Assembly (NCBI GenBank): GCA_033980235.1
Contig: CM067062.1
Span: forward strand, 16,373,301-16,437,300
DNA length: 64,000 nucleotides
Source of the DNA: Diadema setosum
Lineage: Eukaryota; Echinodermata; Echinoidea; Diadematoida; Diadematidae
Direction of reading: 5' to 3'
Shown here: positions 1 to 12,094 of the stretch, piece after piece
Layout of the letters: each line of letters begins with the position of its first letter
Position numbering within the stretch: position 1 is the first letter of the stretch
The notes under the pieces: generated by a model
Told to the model about the DNA's origin: nothing
The model's database searches: none
The model's input: only the letters and a program-made list of their open reading frames with translations
Program-made: the position numbers and the translations under genes

Positions 1-395
1 ATGTATTTGCACTTTACCAACTGGCGTTCCGTTAATGTCGACAACAATGTTTTTGTTGCTCATCTTATCTTTGGTGACATATTACGGGAAGGAAATGAAA
101 ACTAATTAGGATTCAATGCTACACCATGATCATGTGGGCTTATAGAGCAAAATCAGACAAGTAAAATGGAAGAGGTTTAATTCATCCAAATTGATGAACG
201 CAATGGGATCATTAAGTTTCACTTTTTTTTTATGAAAGAGTGATAGCAGAAGCAACCAAGAAGAAACAAGAATGAATTATAATTATTCGAAATTAATGTT
301 TGCTGCTGCTAACTAGAATGATTTGTGCATTTCAATTGACTTGTTGCAGATGGACATTGCTGGGCAATTATACTGGGCAATTACCCCCAAGACAA
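1..395. other. Unassigned left edge
   Basis: No gene, tRNA or inverted repeat could be recognised here. The sequence is AT-rich and lacks a convincing exon with splice signals. A short poly-T run lies near 224-232. Confidence 0.5.
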
Positions 396-497
396 TAACC
401 CTAATCCTAATCATTAACCTAATTCTAATCTTAAACCAAACTCTAACCCTAAACCTAACCCTAACCCTAATCTTTACTTTAACCTTATCACTAACCA
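396..497. repeat. Degenerate interstitial telomere-like repeat
   Basis: About 100 bases are built from CCCTAA-like units with variants such as CCTAAT, TCTAAC and CTAAAC. The best run, three nearly perfect units, is near 445-470. TTAGGG is the usual metazoan telomere motif, including in echinoderms. The degeneracy points to an old interstitial tract rather than a live chromosome end. A 19-base poly-G run follows directly at 510-528. Confidence 0.7.
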
Positions 498-509
498 GCA
501 TATTTAGCC

Positions 510-1026
510 GGGGGGGGGGGGGGGGGGGTTAACACAGTTGTCCCCAAGGCCTCTCTCGGGCACTGTATTATGATAGCTACCCCACCAACGAAAACAGGGA
601 TGATTTTTTTTCCCGATATTTTTTTAAATTTTCCCCAATGTTTTTTTTTTTTCTTCTTAGAACTTTTTGCAGCAGCAGCTCGCCGTTCCCCTACTCCCCT
701 CGGGCCTCCCCCACCGATACCCCCCCCCCCCCCCCTTCCGCTGCCCCTGCCAAAACATTTACATACTAGTACACACCATCAGTGACACACACGCACAAAG
801 GGCACGAGCTATAACTACACTACACGCACATGTGCACATGCACTCAGCACCCTAGCAACGAGGAGGCGTTACAAGCATGAGCACTCGCCGTACGTTTACT
901 ACCCGGAAGCACCTAAAATGTACCGTCATGCGCAGGGCTTGCTGGGCAAAACACTACAGTAGGAGCTAAAGAACAATGTAAGAAAAGGTTATTTGTCGCC
1001 AGTTTGAAAACATACAAATCATCGGC
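510..1026. other. 5' flank of STYXL1 with homopolymer tracts
   Basis: This stretch contains poly-G at 510-528, T-rich runs near 600-660 and a C-rich tract near 720-735. No TATA box was assigned. An in-frame TAA at 979-981, 48 bases before the STYXL1 ATG, bounds the reading frame. The transcription start probably lies near 850-1020, but this is inference. Confidence 0.45.
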
Positions 1027-4000
1027 ATGTCTTCCAAGTCAAAGGACAAGGTAAGTGTTATCGATGACATTTTGATAGTTGTTAGCTTGGTTGTAAAATG
1101 TCGCAAATGATTACTGTGATATGACGACGCTAGACGTAGTGCTCACGGTAGAGACCGTCATACCACTATCACTGACCCCTAACTTCCCCGTTCAGTGCCA
1201 TTAGCAACCGCTGAGTTTTCCATACTAGCGCGTGTATTGTGCAGAACTTGCTCGATCTGTAGATCTAGAGGCGGTAGAGCTAGAGTGAGACTTTACGCTT
1301 TTCGTCTTCTGGGAGTCTTTGCAGTCTTTGCAGCGGCAAGCATAGAGACACTTGTGAATGTTATACTGTCATTTTTGCATATTTCAGAAATCTAGTACCT
1401 GCAAAATCTGAGATTTCTACAATCTATGTGAAAATTGGAATATATTTTGATATAAAACAATTAAAATACCTCAACCTTTGTCCTCAAGCCATTTTTGTGG
1501 AATATAGGTACAGAAGCTGCTGCTTTTTCTTCTTCTGTAAGAAATGTATCCTTCATTAATTTAAGATCAGCGCACTGCAGATTGTTTTTAACCCAATTAA
1601 GTATACTCAGGCAGGTGTCTGTGGGGTGTGCTGTAGCATTTTTTTTAGCAAAATCGGATCGTCTTAAATGGGTTAACGGTGTTGTATTTGGTGTGTTAAT
1701 ACATGCCATGCAAGTACTGCTTGATCTACATAGCTACTGTATAACTGTGTGTATACTACTATGTACCGGTATTAATTTCATGGTGTTTTCATGTTGCAAA
1801 TTTCATGAGTCGACTGATATTCTCAAATTCTACTGCTCGACAATTACTGTAACTCACATCTCATCTATGTAAAATATTATGCTCATGAAATGTATGTTGT
1901 GAACAGTACTCTTCAGTTCTTGGGCTGATAATGAGTGCAAAGTATTCTTTAAAAAAAAAATGATTTCTCTTGTACAAATCCATAATTGATGATGCCATAT
2001 TGTTTTGAAGCCTGCACTTGATAAATCCAATTTTCCTGTTTCATCACTGATATATCAACTTTCAATGCATTATGATGTATGCAGTAAAGAAGGATTGTGA
2101 GTCAGGTATTCAGTAAGAATTTGGAAAATTAGAACATTGACTGAAGTTAAGATTTTGAGACATATGATTTATTACAAGTAAGCACATACAATGTACCATA
2201 TACTGTAGAAGCTGAAATTTTCGCGTACAGATATTTTCGCGAATTGCTACTTGGAGGACATTGTCGCGAGTTGTTAATTTCGCGGTTGCGAGGGTCTAAC
2301 TAAACTATTCACGCGTTGTTATTTTCATGTGTTGTTATTTTCGCAGTTCAAAGGCGATTCACAAAATTTGAGAAAATAAAACCCCCGTGAAAATTTCAGT
2401 TCGTACAGTAAATGCTAATATCGCCATGTCTTTGCTTTTTATTCATGTCCAGGGTTCTACTCCACTCATCAGCAAAGTTGGAACGAGGATAATTACATGT
2501 GAACCAACAGAATTGTATAACATCTTGCAGCAGGCTACTGTATATCCGGCTCTCAGTGACCCAAATTATCTTCTCCTTCTCGGTGAGTTTCCTCAATATT
2601 ATTTTCCCACCTGAATATTCCATTTCAAGTAAGATGTAGTTATATGTTTTTACCAGCATACAGTGCATGAACAGATCAAGATCATAAGTTAGTGTACATG
2701 CAATGCATGATGTGCACTTCACTTGCAAATCCAGGTAGTGGACATTGATTTACAAAATGAATATGACTCCAACACAATTGCTGTGACCCATCTGTCAACA
2801 TCTTGCAATCCATCTCAAGTCATATGTGTTTGGAGTGATGTAGTGATATGATACCACTTCTAAGATAAATATCTGCAATCCCAACTTTTTGTTTGGTTAA
2901 GTTTTTTCAATTGGGTGATCAAGATTTCATGAAGAATGTTTCACAAAAAATCAGGGATAGTTTTGGCATGTAGAGAATCATTTGGGGGGAAAAATCCTTC
3001 AGGTTTAATTTGTTGTTACATTTTGTTGTGTGCATTATGAGAATCGAAAGTGATTTGTAGTTCCAATGTCATTATTACCAATTATTTTTCTTTAGATGCC
3101 AGACAAACCAACGAATACAATGAGAGCCACATCCTGACATCAAAAAGAGCTCCCAGAGTAAGTATTTTCTCTTTTTCATGAATATTTTCTATTTACTCTA
3201 ATTTCTATTTACACTATCTTATTGTTCCAATTCCTTCTGAGTCTGGTAGTATTGTCTTCCCTTTTCTATAACAGGAGAAATCATAAATGATGTTCAGAAA
3301 AAGAAAAAGAAATCAATGTGTGCGTATGACTTTTCCGTAAGAAAAGAAAACTCATCTTGGGTTAAGTAGAGTTTGATTATGTTTCGTTTCATACTAATCT
3401 TTTCATGAAATTCATGTTTATCATTATCATTATTTCTCTGTTTTGTATTACAGCATAGTCTGTCCTATCAGCTTACAGCTATCACCAATTTGAGACAGCC
3501 TCAAAATATTGTTTGAAAAGATTCCTGTCAGTCCTCTACCAACCAAAATTCCAGTACAGTTGAACCTCTCGTATCCGGACAAGTTGGGACCGGGGCTCAT
3601 TTGGATAAGGGATTTGGCCGGATACGGGAGACTCAATGCTTTATACACGTACATATACATACACATGTACTGATGTAGCGAATTGTAGTACCACATGTAG
3701 TAATGTGTATACTGCAACCTTTCGTTGTTACATTTGGGGATGTTTGGGGATGTTAAAATGTCTGAACGTAAGCAATTTGGAAGGAAATTTGATGTAATGT
3801 ATGTTAATCATGTTCGAAGTAATATGTAATTCATGTGTGTTTGTGTAGGAGTTCTCAAGGAGTTAGGAATCCCCCTTTCCTCCCGTAATTATTAAAACAA
3901 AAATCACGGCGAGATTGCGTCCGTATGATAGAAAGATCCGGATAAAGGGAGGCCGGATAAGAGAGGTTCACTGTAATTTGTTGCTTGTACTTCACTGCTC

Positions 4001-7000
4001 TCATTATCTTATCATCTACAACTGAAGGCATTTCATTAAAATCTGAAGTAGAATGTTGGCATTGTAAACTACCATACATGGTGAAAGCAAAGATTGGGCG
4101 TTTCTGTGTGTGTGTGGGGGGGGGGGGGGGGGGGGGAGTGGGGTTGTTTTTTTTTTTAGTTTGTATGCTTTTTGGGGATGGAGGAGCATCAGCAAAGTCT
4201 TCTTTCTCTGTGTGAACATTCTGTTCTCCATTACAATATTTCAGGCTGAAGATGGCAAGTTTCTGGTTCCCTATGGTGCTGAACTCGAATGCAAGATGCA
4301 TGTCGTCGTACTAGATAACAACACAACAAGTCTGTCAAAGAGAGACAGTGAGTATGGGTTTTATCTTTCTAGAAGTAAGCTAGTTCAGTGGTTGCGTATT
4401 TACAGCATCATGCAGGCAAGGCTTTCGGACACAATCTACTTCAATGTTATATCAATTATTACTCGGATTTCCTCTGCTAAGATGTATTGAAAACAAATGT
4501 AAAATAGTTGTTCTATTGAAAGTATTGAGTGATAGAAATTGCAGCAAGCTGTGCAAGTAAAATTAATAACTTGTGTTCATCAACTATGTCGATACAAGGG
4601 ACAAAGCCTTATGGCTATCATACTTATTCAGAGGATACTGATGCCCTTTTGAGAAGCATCACCTTTATATTTAAAACCTAAACTCATGAATCAAGAGATA
4701 AAAATCATTTAATAGCAGAATTCAATTTCTATGAGATTTGCAGTTCAAGGGTCTCAGGCGACCAGAATTTTACTAATTTGATGGATGTATGTAAATCTAA
4801 GCATACTATAAGCAAATTGTTGTGAAAAAGAAAGGTAAAGCAAAGTCAGTTTTCAAATGTTGATTTATCCTTATCAGAAAATTAAAATGCTCACACAGCA
4901 CAAGGGTAAGCAGATGCTGCAATGCTCAAAAGATGGTGTTGGTTGGGTATATGTGATTTCTTTAATGGAACTATGTTGGCAAGTCTGATGTATTTTTTCT
5001 GTTTCCATCCAAGGTCCTGCATTCAAGTGTGCCAAGGTCATGGCTGAGATGGGCAGCCGGAACCCAGTCAAGATCCTCAGGGGAGGCTATGAGGAATTCT
5101 CTGCACTTTATCCCTTCCTCAGAACACAAAAGGTATTGTATCATGGATGTCTTGTGGAGACATTTTTTGGTTTGTTTTAGTTGGGTTTTTTTTTTTCTCA
5201 AATGTCATTTTTCAAATTCCTCAAGATTTGCAAATTACACACCTAGTGTAAATCAGATTTGATTCCGGACTGGAAATGATGAAATGCTCCTTTTATGACA
5301 TGCAGCAGTACATTGTCTGTGCAGATTACGACACAGTATTTTCATTTTTGCCCGCTAGCAGGAAATGTTCATACTATGGGTCATATATGCATGATTGCAG
5401 TACCTTGAGTTGTTTAAGATTTCTGTTATTGACTGGACCTCAATAGGCTGTGTCTTGTTTATTGTGTGTGTAATATCAAGGTATAATTCTATTGAAGATT
5501 GTACAATTTTGTTTCACATATTGTGGATGCTCTTGTTCTTTCACTGAAGCTGTGCTCAGTTCCTTGGTAAAAAACATGGTCACTTTCATGTTTGCAATTT
5601 GTAATTACAATACATGTCGCACAATGAAAACATTACCTCGTTCAGGTACACACATAAAGATTATGATAAAAACACTGTATCCATGGTGTCTGTGTAAGTT
5701 TGAGTAAGAAGTTGTATCCTGCGTCGTACTCTGTTTCCACAGATCTTATACATGCCACGAGAGCTGGACGAACTGCGACCTTACCCCATAGAAGTTCTTC
5801 CGGGTCAGCTGTATCTGGGAAATTACCAGCAGTCATGTAGTCCTGGAGTCAGGAAGGACTTGAAGATCAAAGGTGTGCTGCACATATCCCAAGATGCAGA
5901 AGAATTGTAAGTCAAAAGAATTAATGCTGCTCCTTTTCTAAACTAAAAATAAAAGATGAAATGAAAATAGAATTAGAAGTCCTAGTTAAACTTTAATGAA
6001 ATGAGAGTAAAATATTGAGTTTTGGCTACATTAGCTTCACAGAATGCATAAAAAACATCGAACATTAGATCGGTGGGTGCTATGAAAAGACAGGTTGGCA
6101 TTTGACCTACCTCAAAGGCAGACACCAGATATCTTAGTGACCACCTATAGGCCCTGCATTTGTATCTGCACAAGTAGGCAGGTTGCCAACGTTTCAAAAT
6201 AGTTATAGACTGCTGCAGCAATTGCATACATTCATGGAACAATGGAACCGCTCTATTTTGATTGCTCTACCATGATTAAGTTTTATATTGCAATATGGAT
6301 CTGTAAGAATGTCTTAAATTGCGCATTCAGATGCATCTGGATCACAGATTGCGCATACAGTTAAAACAAAGACCCCCATGGTCTTGCAAAACTATGCACA
6401 TCTGATCTCTAATGATTTTTGCAATCTAAAATGCATATACAGATCAGAGTCGCTGAATGGTGTGGATCTACTGCACTGCTCCCTCCCAGATGGAAATGAG
6501 GCTGACCTGCTCTCACAGTTTGCAGAAGTGTGTCGCTTCATTGGTGAGTTCTGTTTTTTATCCTCAAAAGATGTTTCTACCGTGTCCAAGCCATATTGTG
6601 TTGTTTGTTGTCTCCACTGTTTCATGTCTGCAAGTATTTTTATGTATTTACCTTGAGTGAAAGTTAATGTAACCCCAATGACAACTGGACAGTTAACATG
6701 CCTGAAAACATTCGACTATAGTATCAACTAAATTGGACAGGATGCAGTTGGAAAATGAAGACGAAAGAAAGAAAAAAAAATACAGTTGTAACTCATGGGC
6801 AGAAATTGAGTCTTTGATGGTAAATGTTTCAGCTAGAAGACATTTTTTTTTTTCTTCAGCTTTAAATTGTTGTCATTTTTCTGCTCACATTCAGTGTCAT
6901 AATTGCCTGTCCAGTCAGGGTACGTAATCTCTATACATGTATCTAATACATGTGGATTAGATATCCTCTCATCCCATCCTCCCCCCCCCCCCCCCAATAG

Positions 7001-8135
7001 TTTACTTAGACGTTGATGATAACACCAAGTTCATATTTGTGCGACAGATTGTTGGAAAAAAAAAATGAGTCTAACTGTGGGATATCTTTTCAATGATTTT
7101 ATCACACAAAAGAAAGTAAATATGAAGCCAAAGCATCATCTCAGCATTTTTGCTGTTTTCCTCACATATCCTAGGCGACCATGGAACAAAGAAGAGCCCA
7201 GTCCTCGTCTCCAGTGAACACGGTCTCAGCAGAAGTGCCTCGGCCGTCCTGGCCTACCTCATGCACCACTATAAGTGGCCTCTAAAGGTGAATATATTTT
7301 AACCAACCGTAGGTCACCAAAAAAAATATTACCTGCTTGTTGAAGAGATGTTACAGTGTATGTACCGGATGCACCTTTATCCAAGCTTTTTTTTTTTTTT
7401 TTTCAACTAGCTTTATACACACACATACTTTATTCTGCATTCTTCCCCTGTTAACCTCCTCCTTGTCACTGTTTTATGGTTTCCTTCCATTCTGAGGGTG
7501 CCTTAATACAATTTATACACATACTTTGTTCAAATGTGATGTATTCAAAGCAGGACTTTGTTTTTATTCAGTCATAGTATTAGTTGAAGATAGATTTCCT
7601 CCAAGGGAACTCCATGATGGCCAATATTTACACACTCTAAGTTGCATGACTAAAAGTGGTTTAAGACAAAGTTTTTCCATCCAAATACTTCTGTCATATG
7701 ATCACTGCACGATCAGACTCGTAAAAAGGATCAACTAGGTACAGTGAGACTTAGAGATCGCACTGTTCCTTGAATATCTCTTTCTCTTCTTTTTTTCTCC
7801 TTCCTCATTCTCCTTTTCCTTCTCCTCCTCCTCCCCCTCTTTTTCCTCCTGTATTCTCTCTTCCTCTATCTCTCCATCTCTCATTTGCCATATGTCTCTA
7901 CTCGTTCTCTCGCTGTGCTGTTGATGTTTCATTTGTTATCCTTCTCACTCTTGATCATCCCCATGCCCTTCTGTGATCCCCCTCCCCAAAACAGGCTGCC
8001 TACAAACACCTCCAGGGCTGCAAGGCAAACATCAGACCCCACCGAGACTTCGTGCATCAGCTCTCAAAGTGGGAGGAGGAGATCTTTGGGGAGGATGGTG
8101 GTGTGCAGACGGACGTTTCTGACCCCTACTACTGA
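1027..8135 (+). CDS. STYXL1: STYXL1/MK-STYX-like pseudophosphatase, nine coding exons
   Basis: Serine/threonine/tyrosine-interacting-like protein, a catalytically dead relative of MAP-kinase phosphatases. Coding exons: 1027-1050, 2453-2582, 3096-3157, 4245-4347, 5014-5132, 5743-5906, 6443-6543, 7175-7287 and 7995-8135. All junctions obey GT/AG and phases join cleanly, giving 957 nt and 318 residues, close to the mammalian length of about 313. Residues ~20-145 form the rhodanese/CDC25-like domain (CEPTELYNIL, DARQTNEYNESHI, LRGGYEEFSALYPFLRTQK). Residues ~155-310 form the phosphatase fold (PYPIEVLPGQLYLGNY, AYLMHHYKW). The signature loop is VSSEHGLSRS: Ser248 replaces the nucleophilic Cys, Ser247 the preceding His, and Arg254 is kept. 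Mammalian MK-STYX also has Ser at the Cys position; it is reported to bind G3BP1 and influence stress granules. An in-frame TAA at 979-981 supports this ATG. The gene is convergent with ALKBH4. Introns contain MITEs at 2203-2408 and 3557-3973. Confidence 0.93.
2203..2408. mobile_element. MITE with TA target duplication in STYXL1 intron 1
   Basis: The ends are inverted repeats: left CTGTAGAAGCTGAAATTTTC, right the complement of a GAAAATTTCAG...TACAG end. TA dinucleotides flank both sides (2201-2202 and 2409-2410), as for Tc1/mariner-type cut-and-paste elements. At 206 bp it has no coding capacity. Its interior repeats the TTTTCGCG word. It ends only 44 bases before the exon 2 acceptor. The outer element at 15409-16361 appears to belong to the same family. 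Confidence 0.75.
3557..3973. mobile_element. Pogo/Tigger-type MITE in STYXL1 intron 3
   Basis: The left end reads CAGTTGAACCTCTCGTATCC. The right end is its near-perfect complement, finishing GAGAGGTTCACTG. TA duplications sit at 3555-3556 and 3974-3975. Further copies of the GGATA...CCGGATA word lie close to both termini. At 417 bp it has no transposase. The CAGTTGAACC-type end is typical of non-autonomous pogo/Tigger relatives. Confidence 0.75.
4116..4136. repeat. Poly-G tract
   Basis: Twenty-one consecutive G residues preceded by a short GT repeat, in STYXL1 intron 3 about 110 bases before exon 4. Confidence 0.9.
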
Positions 8136-9842
8136 GGTCACCATCCGTTTGCTGCTCGCGACGCCAATTTCGTCTCCCGCCTTCCGAATTCTCTCAGGCT
8201 CTTTCAAACTTGTAAATATACAGGAACTATGCAATGAACTAGGGACAAACGTGATTTAAATTTGAAGACATTTGCTTGTTTTTTTTTCCCCCATTTTTTT
8301 CTTTTATATGAGTTGATGATGCAATATGTTTGATGAACAAAAAGTACTACAGTTTGTATTTGGGTTAATTATTCATTTATCATAGTGGGTGTGTTGATTG
8401 TTATGGTGAACAATTATGTGCTTACAAATTTGTGAACATATGAAGTTTGAGGAATCATGAACTTTGAATCACTCAATTTTGAAAGAAATTGTATGAGTGA
8501 CTGATAAATTGTACTGACAATGTAGCTAGAATGTATGGTGTGGAATATACAGGTTCTACACGCTGTTATATACAGTACAAGTATTATAAAGCAACCACAT
8601 TTACAGTATACGCGGCTCTTCAAATCCTGTACTTTTTGAGGAAACAAAGCTATACACTTCAATGGCTAACAGGTTTAGTGAGTGCATCTTTACATAAATA
8701 AATGTAAAATTAGGTATTTAGGAACTCACATTGATGGTAAATACTAGTCTCCACTTTCACATAGGGAGCTTTTAATTTCATGAGAGTTGCTTAAGAAATA
8801 ACACCACTCAATGGGGGTGGGGATGGCTACTGTCGAAAATGTAAAATGTGGTAACAGATTTATTCTCACTTCAACCATTGTTTCTAGGAAAAGTTTAACT
8901 TTTGATATTTTTTAAATGCAACGCATACCCCACCCCGCAAATAACAGGCTCAAAAAGGATGAAAGCCCGGGTAGTTTGTGAGGAAAAAAGACAGGCAAAA
9001 TTCAGCAACCTATGGTATTATTCTTGGTATTAGACAAATTTTATGGCAATGCAACATAGCTGTTTATTAGAATCATGAATGACCTGATCATGAATTGAAA
9101 GCTCAGTTCTTTCTTTGAGCTGAACATTGTTTGACATGATAAAATGAAAATGGAGGCAGGAGTAAATCAGAAAGCAAACAATATAGTTGGAGTATTGTCA
9201 AGGGTTCTTTTTGTATTAGGAAAAAAAAATATTGAAGAAGGCAAGCAGAACTCCCTATTAAAGGAAGTATTAAAATCTAAGGGCTGCATTGAAGGTGAGC
9301 TACAACAGCCCACACTATGGCATTCAATCAAAATCAGGATATTTGCTGGAATTTGAGCATGAATGTACAATAGAAAAATTATATTCTTCTCGACCTACAT
9401 ATTTTCATATGTATCACCACAATTCAGTATGGTTCAACACTATGGCCACATCATCAGTATTCTACTTGTATATATTCAACACTCTGAACAAAATACTATA
9501 AGAGAGCAGGTCTACTTGTGGATGTCACTTCACTTTGTGAAAAGTAACATCTTTTGAAAGTAACATCACTTTTGTAGTCGTGTAGCATTAGTTTTGTATA
9601 CTGTATCAATAGAATCTATGTCATTACTTGCCCATTGAAAGAGAGGACAAAAAAAAAAAGTACATGTATTCATTTGAGAAGTGTTCATGGTGCCATTTAG
9701 AAGGTTTTTCATAGAGGATTGTAGTTTATATCATGTTTCAATTATATATGGAATGCTTTTTTTTTTTTAGCATCGTCAAACTGAATAGAATAATGATAGT
9801 AACAAAAATAGAAATAATAAGCCTTTCTTATGAATATGTAAA
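8136..9842. other. 3' flank of STYXL1
   Basis: This is probably 3' UTR followed by intergenic DNA. AATAAA at 8697-8702, about 560 bases after the stop, is a reasonable poly(A) signal, though only the hexamer supports it. No further ORF with exon features was recognised, and the short open frames lack codon bias or splice signals. Confidence 0.4.
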
Positions 9843-9844
9843 TA

Positions 9845-10384
9845 CAGTCAAACCTGCCTTAGCGGCCACCTCTCTATAGCGGCCACTGAAAAATCCCCCC
9901 AAGAGAAAAGCAATGTTAAAGACCCTGTGTATAGCGGCCACCTGTCTAACGCGGCCAGCGGCCACAAATTTTGTTTCCCACGGTAGATTTTAACCTGTCT
10001 ATAGCGGCCAAAACCCCGATGGAGCCGTAGCCGACCCGATAATTCAGCGTGTTTTTCTGCTTGTTAGCCGTGCCAGTCATTCCTGGGCAACGTTCAGTGA
10101 TCGCCACCGTTGCATTCATCACTTGTTCAGTCACAATAAGGCACTAGTGTTAAGCATTCTTCATGACTGTGCACATGCTACATGTACTGTGCAACAATGT
10201 CATAAACACCGGCATTGTTCTATGCATGATACACACATGCGCATACGTACACACATACATGTACATGTAAGTATATATAGATGTATACAACGATGATACA
10301 TGTTACCTGTCTATAGCGGCCACCTGTCTATAACGGCCACTTTCCCCGTATCCCTTCGGTGGCCGCTATAGACAGGTTTGACTG
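9845..10384. mobile_element. Pogo/Tigger-type MITE with repeated GCGGCCACC words
   Basis: The element has a CAGTCAAACCTG...CAGGTTTGACTG terminal inverted repeat flanked by TA on both sides (9843-9844, 10385-10386). At 540 bp it has no transposase ORF. The word CTATAGCGGCCACCTGTC recurs, with variants, about five times inside, close to both ends. The middle holds a low-complexity ACATGTA-rich stretch. It lies between the converging STYXL1 and ALKBH4 genes. Confidence 0.85.
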
Positions 10385-10386
10385 TA

Positions 10387-12094
10387 GATTATTTCATAAG
10401 TCAGACGCAGTTGACTGAACTGAATATGTTCTGTAAAAGCTGGTCTTAAGCTTGGGTCCGAACAATGAGGATTTTGAACTTGATAAGAGGTTTTGCATGT
10501 ACATCTGAAGGAGTATGTAGTGATATCCCTGCTGAACATTATAACAAATTCAGGCTACAAAATGTACCACCGATGTGTCAAAAGCAGTGTCTTTATCATC
10601 TGAATCTTTTCCTTCTCTATCAGTCTTCAAAACGCATTCCACAAATCATAATCATCGCTTTATATCAGTCATTTTGGGTTATCTGCTCCTCTTTGGAGCA
10701 TTTTTTTTTTTTTAAACTTCCAAGATGTGAAAGTTCAATCATAATTGGGATTGTCATAGCAACTGCGTGTACCTCTAGTAAATGTTGTGAACATGTAATC
10801 GTACACGTTCCAAAAGTTCCTCATCATCAGGAATGGAAATCAATCTTATGGTCCTAGCCCACCGCACACACTGACTTCCATCATCTGCATTCTCCAGAAT
10901 GGGGTAAACACCAGAACAAACTTTTATACATGCGCACAAACATAAAGAAAGAACAAGTGAATATAAGAAGTACCAGTAAGATTTCCACTCATAGGTCATT
11001 CCATGTGGAATTTGTGTTTAATCAGCTGTATTTTATACAATGAATCGATACAAATATCAATAATAGCCTATTTCAGGACTTGAGTTTCATGGGTAATGTT
11101 TTAATGTTTCTTCTTAAAATCATGCTGCTTCTCATCTGATCGTAGGGACCTTATGTAAATGTGACATTATTAATCCCATTTGTGTCATATGTTGTAATGA
11201 ATTACTGTGCTCCAACACAGCTGCAAAGGATGAGAAAAACAGGTTGCATTTCACACTGACATGTGATTATCCAAAAGTTGTCTCTTCATTATTTGAAATG
11301 TATATGCCTTATATTATGACTGACTTGGAATAGGGGTGAGAATTTGTCTATTCTGTTTTGTTTTTTGTTATTTTCTATACCTGTTACATACATGTAGCCC
11401 AGTACTGCCTTGTGTATTCAATCTTCCAATTTCATTCTATGCATGGATCTCAGATTCTTGAGATTCATTTCCATATTGCATGAGTATCGTGAAGAGGTGT
11501 ATATATTTGTTTTGCGTCATTATTTATTGGTACGATTTGGATGATGTGAAAATACAGCTATGTATATTATAGTGGAGATATGTGTGGCAATGTTGTTCTT
11601 TGTCTGGGATTATGATATGATACTGATCACTCTTGACAATGTAGCATTTAATTACATCATAATATGTAATGTCTCCTTTCAGCTACGCGTATGTTATATG
11701 TCGTCATAATGAAAGATACCTCTGGGTCTAAAGGGATGCAGAAAGACAGCATACTTGCAGAATGCACATACTCTTTAAAATATCAACTAGAGAAATTTGC
11801 ATTAGGGTGAAATCCCACAAAGTAGTATTATGTTTCATTAAAGTTTCACTAGCCATGCATCATCAACATACTCAGTAAAAAAAAACGTCATGAAACCACA
11901 CGATTATTGGTGTCTGGGAGACATTTGAGTCATGAGTCACTTGAGCTGTTTTGCAAGGCAGGCACACTACTGGCTGAGCCGGCTCACCATCCCTTAAATG
12001 CCCCACTCCACATCATTATACACCTAATGAAGGTACTCAGACTAACAAAGAGCTGGTAGCTGCTAGATCCTGCTAGCAGAACCACTATGTACTT
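10387..12094. other. Intergenic region between convergent genes
   Basis: AT-rich sequence between the STYXL1 and ALKBH4 3' ends. On the minus strand an AATAAA (plus-strand TTTATT at 11523-11528) could serve ALKBH4 polyadenylation, about 570 bases past its stop. A degenerate tRNA-Ala-like fragment lies at about 11951-11993 (minus). No gene was recognised. Confidence 0.4.

Noticed and set aside
4245..4490. Longer open frame past the STYXL1 exon 4 donor
   Set aside because: The frame continues beyond 4347, but GTGAGT at 4348 and the phase match with exon 5 show that the rest is intron.
11951..11993. tRNA-Ala-like sequence on the minus strand
   Set aside because: An A-box-like region and TGCCTTGCAA anticodon arm are visible, but no B box or acceptor pairing follows, so it is at best a decayed SINE fragment.
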